A DNA stretch of 64,000 nucleotides from Fragilariopsis cylindrus CCMP1102 (Eukaryota; Bacillariophyta; Bacillariophyceae; Bacillariales; Bacillariaceae): positions 62,001-126,000 of the forward strand of contig FMBT01000405.1 of assembly GCA_900095095.1 (NCBI GenBank). Direction: 5' to 3'. The first letter of the stretch is position 1, and every line of letters starts with the position of its first letter. Of the stretch, positions 53,796 to 63,078 are shown piece after piece. A program made the translations under genes and the position numbers. The notes beneath the pieces are model-generated. The model was given only the letters and a program-made list of their open reading frames with translations, was not told the origin of the DNA and did not search any database.

Positions 53796-55550
53796 ATGAA
53801 ACAAATGGTATCAAATAGGAAAAGAAACGTTAGCAGTTCTGTTAACTCAGCGTCTTCGTCGTCGTCGGCTGTTGTTGTTGTTGTATTATTACTGTCGTCG
53901 TTATTGTCATTAGCTATTTCTCAGATAACGATACCAACAACAAATGCATTTATTCCCAATTCATTATTATCGCAGCAACATCATCAAAATACTAGATTAT
54001 TTGCTCAGAAAGAAATCAGCGATGAGGCATTTCTATTATCGAAAATAAAGACGTCGTCGTCTGAGTCCAATAAGAAGTTGTCATTATCATCCAAAACTGT
54101 TATCATCGGAGAAGTAGAGACGAAAATAGTAAGGAGAACAATAATATCTCACGTACAAGTAGACGATCAGCATTATTATCAACAGCAAAATTGGCATCTG
54201 CAGCATTATTTACTCTTTCTATTAGTAATCAATCATTTGCAGCAGCAAATGCAGCTACTACTGTTGACAATGACAATGACAATGCCAGTAACGACGCTGA
54301 CGCTGATTCAACAACTAACACTACTCCAATTACAACCACTACACCAATTTCAGCATCCTGGAAGGCAGTGGATGGATTAAATACATCATCGCAGGATACT
54401 AATAAAAATAAAAATATGATTTCATTTGAATCCTCGGCCTATAAAGCAATGATTAATGATGAAAGTCGTACACCCTTATTTTATAAAACAATTGAAGAAC
54501 GTATCAGTCAAATGGATAAGAATCACAACAAAATCGTGATTGATTTAGGTACTGGTCCGTATGCAATATTTGCTATTAAGGCTGCCGAATGTGGTGCCAA
54601 TAAAGTCTATGCGATTGAAGCAGATGCCAAAGCAGCACAAATGGCACGAGAAACGATTATAGAAAAGGGGTATGACGATATCATTACAGTCATTGAAGGA
54701 TATTCAACGGAGATTGAATTACCCAATAATGACAAAGCGGATTTAATTATCGCAGAAATTATTGGTTCAATTGTTAGTGAGGAAGGTTGTGTCACGACTA
54801 TCTTAGATGCCTCGAAACGCTTTGCTAAAAATCCAACGTCGAGTCAGACCTGGATACCACAACGTGTACAAACTTAGGTTGTCCTGCATCGTATACCTTA
54901 CATAATTTATTTCAACCACCGTCCTTTGATTGGTCGAAATTAAATGGTGAACCAATACGATTTAATTGTCGTGATGAAGGATTACAATTATTATGTACCT
55001 CACCACAGATCATAGAAGATATTGATTTTCCAATATACAAACATACGCTAGTAATAGAAAACAACAATTTGTGTTTCATGTCGATGAAACTCTGATTGAA
55101 ATTAATAAATCAAAATTACTCATTGAATTACAAAATAATAAATTACGTGAAAATGAAGCATTGAAAATTGCTCTACAAACATCCACTAGTTTTAGTGGTC
55201 TTGCATTATGGCCAAGATTAATCTTAAATGGTAATGATAATGGTAATGATAATGGTAATGATAATGGTAATGGTAATACTGATAATAAGGATAATAATTC
55301 GTATTCTACAATTAATTCCAGATCCTATCCAAATGGTGACCATCAAAAAAGTCATTGGCAAACTGTCTTACCAATTATGAATGATATACCAATTATTGTG
55401 AATGGTTCCACAAAAATTACTATGAATATTAATATTGATCTTGGTGATTTAACCAATAGTAATAAAAGTTCGTTATCATCACCATCCTATAAAATAGATG
55501 GAGATGTTATTACAACGTCAACATCAGCAGCAGCAGTAATGCTAGAATGA
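53796..55550 (+). CDS. PRMT-like methyltransferase with plastid and Tat-like lumen signals, three frame breaks
   Basis: The first frame has a signal peptide (VVVVVLLLSSLLSLAISQI) then TNAFIPNS, a plastid-type Phe site. After a frame change near 54110 a second targeting signal appears: SRTSRRSALLSTAKLASAAL, a twin-Arg followed by a hydrophobic core and AAANA, like a Tat signal for the thylakoid lumen. The enzyme part has VIDLGTGPYAIFAIKAAECG (SAM motif I), VYAIEAD, then AEIIGSIVSEEG, where the two Glu positions match the PRMT double-E loop. After further changes near 54873 and 55042 come NLGCPASYTLHNLFQPPSFD, QFVFHVDETL, and HWQTVLPIMNDIPIIVNGST, typical of the PRMT C-terminal barrel. Substrate unknown. 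The lumen location is inferred from signals alone. Confidence 0.75.
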
Positions 55551-56584
55551 ATCAGTATAAATACAATATAATTTATTTTACGGAATAAAACAAAACAAAA
55601 ACTTTGCAGCAAAGCAAACAATATGATGATTGTCTTCCCTTTATGAACAGGTGTAAGCTATTCTGATAGTCATTATTAAGTTAAGTCCACAGTGAACATA
55701 ATATGCCCATTGTAACGTACTATAAAAATCCTTTTATCTTTTTTCAAACGTTTTTAGTGTAGTTTACTTTAGTTTAGTTTACACCCAAGCATGAGTTTTG
55801 CAGTACAATGCAATGCAGTGCTGTTTTCAAGAAGACCATCGTTGCAGATTCATGGCATATCAGTTTCCTTGGGTAGCACGAATGGCCCGAACTTATCCAC
55901 TTTATCAGGTTTGTAGTCAATATCATTGTGTACTCGTCTTGATATAGTAAGATTGCCAGCAGGATCATAATAGCAATATCCAACCTGCGTTCCTGTGAAA
56001 GCACATTTTACACAAGTATTTAGTCCAGTATATCTTATTGGGCACTAGCCGCTTTCGTCTGAAAGTGTTCGCCGTTCGTCCCCTCCTATTGTATAATTCG
56101 TACTTCGTCGTACTGCACCTCGAAGTTTACTTGGTGCACCTTCTCCAGGTAAGTGCGAAGATGGCATAGCCGGGTTGATTCTTGAGATCATTTTTGGACG
56201 ATAGTTGTATTGTTATGTTTGTTGGTTTGTGTTGTTTGCTTTTGTGCTGAAGCGTGATTTAAATTTGTGAGAAGAATGTTTTTGATAATCGATAGTATTC
56301 TGAAGTTTTCGACTTATTCATTCATTCATTCGTGTTTGATTCGCGAGTTTTACAAAAAAGCCGCATAGAAAAGTGAACATAAACAAAATGTCACGTCTGA
56401 TAATATAAAACGCTACTGTATTGAAGCTGAAAGCAGCTTATCCGCGATTGCTGTTCTGTACTTTGCATTAGGTACAAAAATCTACTAGAAACTAGTAAAC
56501 TAGCTGCTTATCGTTATTGTCATTGCTGATCTTATAGTCGCATAAAAAATCTAAGGCCAATAATTCAAACGACCTAAAGAAGAC
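55551..56584. other. Intergenic region
   Basis: No gene is supported; the minus-strand ORF 55774-56004 lacks features. TACTGTA occurs at 56413. Confidence 0.4.
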
Positions 56585-57021
56585 ATGACGACCAACAACA
56601 GCCAGCACGATGTCGACAGAGTAGAAAAGCTACTCCAATCATTTTCATCTTATATCAATTCCTTCGATGGTTCTCCCCATGCATTTGCCAATGCCGAGAC
56701 AATTATATCGGAGGTCTTTCACAGAGAATGGATATTCATTACTGATGACGGACCAAAGGATTTACAATGGTATCGAAGCTTTTGCAAATCTTTTGCTGAA
56801 CATGGCAGCATAGCCAAAGTTTTGACTCCAGTCAAACAGAAAATGGTATCCAAGTTACTATTGAAAATACTATCAATGGGGTAAAAGTTGATCCTATAAC
56901 GTATGATGGATTAGTAAGCATTGACGAAAATGGGCAGTATAAGATCAAATACTTTGAACCCGTAATAATCAAAGACGATAACAAAAGTTGCTCCTTCGAT
57001 GGCCATTCGATAAAAATTTGA
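56585..57021 (+). CDS. NTF2/SnoaL-like fold protein, one frame break
   Basis: ATG 56585 opens a frame with VEKLLQSFSSYINSFDGSPH, ISEVFHREWIFITDD, and WYRSFCKSFAEHGSIAKVLT. It runs out near 56835, where a second frame continues TENGIQVTIENTINGVKVDP, GLVSIDENGQYKIKYFEPVI and stops at 57021. Helices followed by strands ending in YKIKYFEP are typical of NTF2/SnoaL-like folds of about 140 residues. These hold small ligands or act as isomerases, so no specific function can be given. A single-base indel near 56835 accounts for the break. Confidence 0.65.
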
Positions 57022-57674
57022 GAAATGTAGAGAAGATGATTCAACTCGTTTCGGATTGTGACAGCAGTCCTTCTAAAGGTTAAAGATGAGGATATATAGT
57101 ATCCCTTTAAACATTGCACTCTTTGATTAAAAAGCAATACTTTCGCAGTACCAATTATTCTAGCGATGCCGTTGACTCATCCGATATTTCTATATTACTT
57201 TCCGTTTTCTAAAAAGAGGTGATAAATAATAGTGTTACAAATACTACAATTTGCGGATAAAAAGCAAGACACAAAACCTATCTAGCTAGTAGCGTAGTAG
57301 TACCAAACTTTTCAATTGTATCATCATTCAATCTACTCGCTGTACCACCATCTCCGATATTTACCGTTTCCACCACGCCCGGTTCCATACTCCGCACCTT
57401 CGTCGTCGCGTTCTTCTTTCCCCTTACTCTGTAAACGTATTATTCACAGATGAAAACCTGAAAGCCTTCCAAAGCAATCCGTCCTTCGTTGTTACTCCGA
57501 AGCGTGACGTGTTATTTGTGTTGTTGTTGTTCACATCCTCCTTGTTCCGCCTGACATCATACATCCAACCTGATGAGCATGCCAGGTAGTAATCACGTCC
57601 GATTGTTCTCCTTTTCTTTCTAATTTTACTACAACATTTATCTTCATACTTTGTTGCTTCGGAAATAGTAACGA
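57022..57674. other. Intergenic region
   Basis: No gene is supported. C/T-rich stretches lie near 57340-57430. Confidence 0.4.
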
Positions 57675-58384
57675 ATGATGTTCATGAATTTTAGTATACG
57701 TAACGCTGTGAGATGTTCTACTGCTAGTAGGCTAATCTTTAAGGCAACCTCTGGTTTCTTTTCCTACAACAACAACTTCTGTGTACGAAACAAAACAAGC
57801 AAAACAAGCCATAATTGAGCTGCATCATGTGATACACAGAATAAAAATGTATATGTCTCTCGAGAAGGTGACACTGTGGGGCACATGAGGAATAGCTCGG
57901 GCCTCAAGGCGATAAGAAAAAATGTAGAAATAATATCACCGAAAAATTCGGAAGTTTCAATAATCAATGGATAATAGAAACTGGATATAAATGGCCATCA
58001 AAATGTAGCACGAAAGGATGCAATAATAAACCGACGTTGGGAGCCCATGTGCTGATACGTAGCAATAAAGAAGATGTACTAAAACATGTGCATCTGGTCC
58101 CTATGTGTAGAAGTTGTAATGCTAATCCTTCAAAAAATTCACAGCTAGACGTATCAAAAGAGAATGATGAAAAGCTGGGGAAAACAAGTTGTCATAAGCA
58201 GTTCAATAATTGGACGTTTCCGTTTCAAATCGAGGACAGTACACCTTGTCTTGAGCTAACTCATTTGCGTGTCTTAGAACAACGATCACGTATGAGTATA
58301 GTCTTAAATCTTATACCATGGCATGTTATGTATAAAAGCTGGTGTCCCACTACAGACAATATGGTGTACATCAGTCGGAGGTAA
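57675..58384 (+). CDS. HNH-like Cys-cluster protein with possible mitochondrial presequence, frame breaks
   Basis: ATG 57675 begins a basic, Ser/Arg-rich stretch (NFSIRNAVRCSTASRLIFKA) typical of mitochondrial presequences. Neighbouring frames continue with NKNVYVSREGDTVGHMRNSS and GLKAIRKNVEII, then GYKWPSKCSTKGCNNKPTLG, AHVLIRSNKED and HVHLVPMCRSCNANPSKNSQ. The C-x4-C, GAHV and PMCRSCN pattern is that of an HNH-like metal-binding fold seen in small bacterial and algal proteins. At least two frame changes (about 57820 and 57890) are needed. The tail beyond about 58260 may instead belong to the next gene. DNA cleavage is possible but not shown. Confidence 0.5.
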
Positions 58385-59296
58385 ATATGGTTCGGACACA
58401 AAACTCTTAAAATGGGTTTATCGGCAGCGCGATCGTTACAAAACGAACACAATTAGTCCTGAAGAAAAGAGTTATTAGAAGAAATTGATTTCGTGTGGGA
58501 TGTACTGGAGAAGCAATGGGAAGAAAACTTTGCCCTACTTACAAAATTCAACCAGAAACACGGGCACTGCAATGTCCCAAAAAATCACAAAGAAAGTGAT
58601 GAAAATCTTGGAAAGTGGTTGGATAGACAACGTACGAACAGAAAGAAGGGAATACTTGACGAAGAAAGAGAAAGGCGATTGGAGATGATTGGTATTATAT
58701 GGGAACCATTTTCTCACCAATGGGAGGAAATGTTTGCTCTACTTGAAAAATTTAAACAGAAGCATGGGTACTGTGATGTTCCATACAACTATCAAGAAGG
58801 CGGGGAAAGTCTAGGAGAATGGTTGAATACACAACGTAAACTTAAAAAGAATGGAATACTTGACAATGTACGAGAAACGCGATTAACGAAACTTGGTGTT
58901 ATAATGGATCCCATTACTCACCAATGGGAGAAAATGTTTACACTACTAGAAACATTTAAACGGAAGCATGGACACTGTAATGTTCCACGAAGGCACGAAG
59001 AAGAAGGACAAAACCTTGGAATTTGGTTAAATCGTCAACGCCACAGAATACTTGACAATGTACGAGAAACGCGATTAACGAAACTTGGTGTTATAATGGA
59101 TCCCATTACTCACCAATGGGAGAAAATGTTTACACTTCTTAAAACATTTAAACAGAAGCATGGACACTGTAATGTTCCACAAAGGCACAAAGAAGAAGGA
59201 CAAAACCTTGGAATTTGGTTAAATCATCAACGCCACCGAAACTCAAATAAAGAGCGCCGTCGAAGATTTGAAGGAATTGGTGTCTTTTTGAACTGA
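58385..59296 (+). CDS. Helicase-associated (HA) repeat protein
   Basis: A degenerate first unit (KLLKWVYRQRDRYK, then ISPEEK) is followed, after a frame change near 58470, by ELLEEIDFVWDV and four units of about 65 residues. Each unit has HQWEEMFALLEKFKQKHGYC, DVP, an ESLGEWLNTQR-type segment and a basic helix ending GVIMDP. This is the helicase-associated domain, found with helicases in bacteria and as stand-alone arrays in diatoms. No helicase motor is present. DNA or RNA binding is presumed. Units 3 and 4 are nearly identical at the DNA level (192-bp period). The main ORF (58493-59296) lacks an in-frame ATG at its very start, so the 5' end is uncertain. The gene may be a fusion with the HNH-like gene upstream. 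Confidence 0.75.
58852..59238 (+). repeat. Recent 192-bp duplication within the HA array
   Basis: From AATACTTGACAATGTACGAG (58855 and 59047) two units run in register with about a dozen differences, far closer than the other HA units. Confidence 0.8.
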
Positions 59297-61080
59297 TGAT
59301 GATATGAATGATCCCTTCTAATTCTTAAATAGTACTCGTTTGACTTTTTACAAGCACTTTGTCTATACATTACCATTCAGATAATTTTGTGGTAGAACTA
59401 CTCGATTTTATACCTAAGTCAACCATGCTATCGTTTGTGTACTTATGTATTCTCGATATACGGGATCATATTGTTGGTCGAATCAACAAGGAATTAGTTA
59501 GATGGTTTTGATTTCGAGACTGCTGCATAACAGCAAAATCAAGTTAAAAAGTCTGATTTTAAATTCGTGAACATTGATAATAAGGATCAATACATATATT
59601 TATTAAAAAACTTTTCCACCAACTTTTCCATAGTAGTATATTATGATCAGGTACAGTCTTCTTGTATAGAAAAGAAAAATTGAACACCTTCCAGTAGGGA
59701 TTATGTTGGTATTGCATACTTCTTTACATAGGATAAAATGTATTGCTACGTTGATGTTGATGGTGATGGTCTCTTGTGCTACCGGTGTTGGTTGTGCTAT
59801 CGGTGATGGTGGTGGTGATCGTGTGCCCATAATGCGGGTTTTTATACATTTTTTGTTCATACAATAGTCCATAAAATGCCGCCATTACTCGTTTAATGGT
59901 GATGATGTCTCTAGTACAATTGGGGTTGGTGGTGGTGTTTGTGGTACTATTATGCTGGTGGTGTTTGTTGTCGTGTTGTCGTTGTTATTGCTATAGTACC
60001 TGCGTTTGTTGCTGATGCTTCTGTTGTTTCCATTGGTTGTAGGAGGTGACCAACTCTTGGATCATACTGTCCACCATTGTTCGTTGTTGTGTAAAAAAAG
60101 AATAGAAGAGATATATATTGCTTTTTGGAGGGACATTTTTTATTTAAATATTTTTCATTTTGGTCTTGTTTAACGCTATGCATAGGCGGTTGTTGTGATA
60201 TTTATGCGAAGTATGTGCATGTATTATTATTTATTATTGTTTTCGAAATGATTACTTTCAATCGGCATGTTACGAAGAACGTGTTTCGCCAAGCTCTTTT
60301 TCATTTATATATTTTTTTAGCGGCGTTTTAGTGAGAAAAACGAGTAGTAAAGGATTTATCATTTGACATATATCATAAATAAATTAATTTATCATAAATA
60401 AATAAGCATGTATAAATAAGCCATTTTGTTATCAATTTTCTCGTATTCTTAGATTTATTTTCTGTTCCGGGACTTGATTTTGCATTTTACTACTTCGTAC
60501 AAGTACGGTAAGTGACTCAAATCTGATTCACTTCATGAAAAAAATTGAAGCAAAGATACACAGTGGTCTCGCGCACTCACAGATTCAAGATGCTCCTTGA
60601 CACGTTGCTTCTTTTGAAGTTTTTTCTTTTCTTTTTATCGGTTGATAGATCCGATCTTCGATCTTCGATATGCTTCGTTTAAACTTAATACAAATGATTT
60701 CGGCGGATACTTAAACTGATCAGGATAGTATCTTCAAATCTTATATTACTGACTTTAGTTCGAGGTAGGCTTTGGATTAACTCTGTTAACAAAGTTGTGA
60801 TCCTTTGTTATTGTTGTGAGCTGCAGGATATATTTACCCTAATTTAATGAGTGCCTTAAATTAAGTTGTAAATATTCGGTGGTCCTGCGTCCCTTGTCGT
60901 TCGCGCGTTTTCCATCCGTACGACGTACCTACTAAGCTTGCGCATGTTCGGTACGAGTGTGGTTGGTCAACGAACAGACGACTAGTGACTTAGAATAATC
61001 TTTTAACTTATTAACTTGAACTTTAATTGAATAGAATTACTACCGGTAGAGAAGCACTAGTGCTAACTCATTTAGAAAGG
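59297..61080. other. Gene-free A/T-rich region before the mobile element
   Basis: Short ORFs around 59603-60183 are GGT/GTT triplet tracts and are not supported. 60360-60410 repeats ATCATAAATAAAT. From about 60880 the base composition changes toward higher G+C, marking the approach to the mobile element; its left boundary was not found. Confidence 0.4.
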
Positions 61081-61129
61081 GGGGGTACGGCCCGGCGACG
61101 GAGTCGCCATAAATCGCCAAATTGCTGAC

Positions 61130-61172
61130 TGTTAAAAACAGTCAAGAGCTTACTCAGAGATGCCAGTCTCTG
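61130..61172. repeat. Pair of short perfect hairpins
   Basis: GACTGTTAAAAACAGTC forms a 7-bp stem with a 3-nt loop, and CAGAGATGCCAGTCTCTG a 6-bp stem with a 6-nt loop, within about 40 bp. They lie in the non-coding leader of the mobile element. Confidence 0.6.
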
Positions 61173-61636
61173 AGCTTGCAACATCAAGCCAGTATCATAA
61201 TGCTTAAATAAAGATACAGATGCGTTAGATTGTGTCTCCATAATAAACAGGGCAATCTAATCGCATAGACTGGGGAGGTGATCCTCCATCCGAGTCTTTA
61301 AAATACAATAGGGGGAAATATGCCCCCCTTTTGACTTTAACTTCACTTTATCCATTAGCCATCATACTCGCGTCATGTCCAATAAAACTCGAATCATTCA
61401 TGTATATCGAAATCATCTCAATCCCCCTCCCGGTAGTTAAATTCGTCCGATTGTGCCTTATCCGGTTGCTTCAAACGACTTAAGAAATCAGCCCTTGTTC
61501 GTTTCCAAAGCATAAGACCCAATCAACGACGATAAGGACTTTAATGCAAACCACCGTTCGCAAAAGGTATCTCATCAAACCAACGTATTAGTATTTGTTT
61601 TGTTATTTTCTTTCTTTTGTGACTTGTCTTCAAATA

Positions 61637-61713
61637 TGACGCGTGATGCGCACCACCCGGCGTGCCTGCGTCACGCGTCCTCCCGTCTGTGCGTCGCCAG
61701 ACATTTCTGGTGA
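61637..61713. repeat. GC-rich inverted repeats
   Basis: GACGCGTGA pairs with TCACGCGTC across about 24 nt, and right after it GTCGCCAGA pairs with TCTGGTGAC (one G-T position). They lie about 500 bp upstream of the 228-residue ORF. Confidence 0.55.
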
Positions 61714-62171
61714 CGCGGCGTGTGTTCTTCGTTCTTGTTTTTTATATTTCACCCTAATTAATTATCACTCCGTCCTTACTTCACGATTTAAGTCCCACTT
61801 TCAATCACACAGCGTGGTTCTAATTAATTATCCTTTATCTTGTCTCAACGTGTTGATTCATTACCTCAACAAACTCATTTCCGTTTCACACTGATAATCT
61901 TTCCGTTTTTCTTTTTCGTTTCCTCGGTAGTGTCGGGGTATGTACTCAATCTATTTGTTTCCTTTACAAACCACTCCGTCACAACCACCACTGTACTGGT
62001 TTAACGCAGATTCCTCGCCAGATGCAGTGCGTATCTGAAATACTTGCAATGTTTTATTCATTATTTCTGCAATCATTTCAAAGTTCATAAAATCATATTC
62101 ATTAACTTCGAACTTGAATCATTACAAGCAATCTTTCGTTTCACCTTTTCTTCTCATCTACATTTGCAACC

Positions 62172-62858
62172 ATGGCGAACAACGTACCCATCTACCCTCT
62201 TGCTGGACAACACCTTGGTGCCCTTCAGCTTAACACTACCGTCCAACAAGATGTGGTCACCGGTGCAACTGGACTGATTGTCGCGTTGCAATCGGATCGC
62301 GAGCAAACCAACGAAACTCTCCTCGAGTTGAACTCTGAGCTGGCCGACGAGTTAGGTGACATTGTGGACTCTCAGTTCAAAGTGAGTGTCTTGAGAGTCG
62401 ACGTCGCGAACGCTGAGGCCATGGACACTATCGTCCGAAATAGGCAACAAGAAGTCGCTGTGGAATTAGTTCACGAACAAGAGCGTTTTGCTTTGGGTAA
62501 ACAATTTGTTAGTGCTCAATTGGATCAATTCCTTACTCAGAAGGGTGCTCCCGCAGCGCTTTCTGCGTCGGGCCGTAATTTGTACAGTATGCTTCAACTG
62601 GTCCTCGTCGACTTTGTCAATCATCCCGACATGGTCACTCGTCAAGTCCGAGCCCGTCGTATTTCACAAGCTAACGGTAATCATCGTGTCGGGCCTACCA
62701 TTGATTGGTTGAGAGCCAAGGGTGTCATCGAGTCCGAAGGAACTGGTAACACCCTTAAGTCTGGATTGACTCGTGCCTTTGCTCGCACTCTCTTTCTCCA
62801 ACCTCGGTTCGGTATTGACGCTGAATTGAATGACACCGACGATGACGCGGCAGTTTAA
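62172..62858 (+). CDS. Unknown 228-residue protein of the mobile element
   Basis: The ORF begins at ATG 62172 in a good context (ACCATGG). It starts MANNVPIYPLAGQHLGALQL, then a long helical, charged part (DREQTNETLLELNSELADEL, RNRQQEVAVELVHEQERFAL), then LSASGRNLYSMLQLVLVDFV and NGNHRVGPTIDWLRAKGVIE. It ends in an acidic tail (NDTDDDAAV). Cys is absent and there is no zinc knuckle. Codon use is G/C-rich at third positions, unlike host genes. An accessory, DNA-binding or gag-like role is possible. I do not recognise the family. Confidence 0.65.
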   Translation: MANNVPIYPLAGQHLGALQLNTTVQQDVVTGATGLIVALQSDREQTNETLLELNSELADELGDIVDSQFKVSVLRVDVANAEAMDTIVRNRQQEVAVELVHEQERFALGKQFVSAQLDQFLTQKGAPAALSASGRNLYSMLQLVLVDFVNHPDMVTRQVRARRISQANGNHRVGPTIDWLRAKGVIESEGTGNTLKSGLTRAFARTLFLQPRFGIDAELNDTDDDAAV

Positions 62859-63078
62859 TTCGATACTTCTCCTCTTGCTTCGTCCATTGTCGTGCGTCAC
62901 TTGCACACGAACACTCAGCCACCATTTGGTAAAGTCTCGCCTATCCAAAACTAACAGTCATATAACAATTACCTCTTCTATAACTGCGGCATAGTTCTCA
63001 CAAATATAACCAATGGATTTAAACTACACTTGACATTTTTACTAGACTTAGTTCCTTAGAAAACTATTCCACTCCTAA

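Noticed and set aside
59603-60183. ORFs in GGT/GTT-rich sequence
   Set aside because: Triplet-repeat artefacts without conserved features.
61643-61894. 83-residue ORF in the mobile element leader
   Set aside because: It overlaps inverted repeats and has host-atypical, non-domain sequence; no support.
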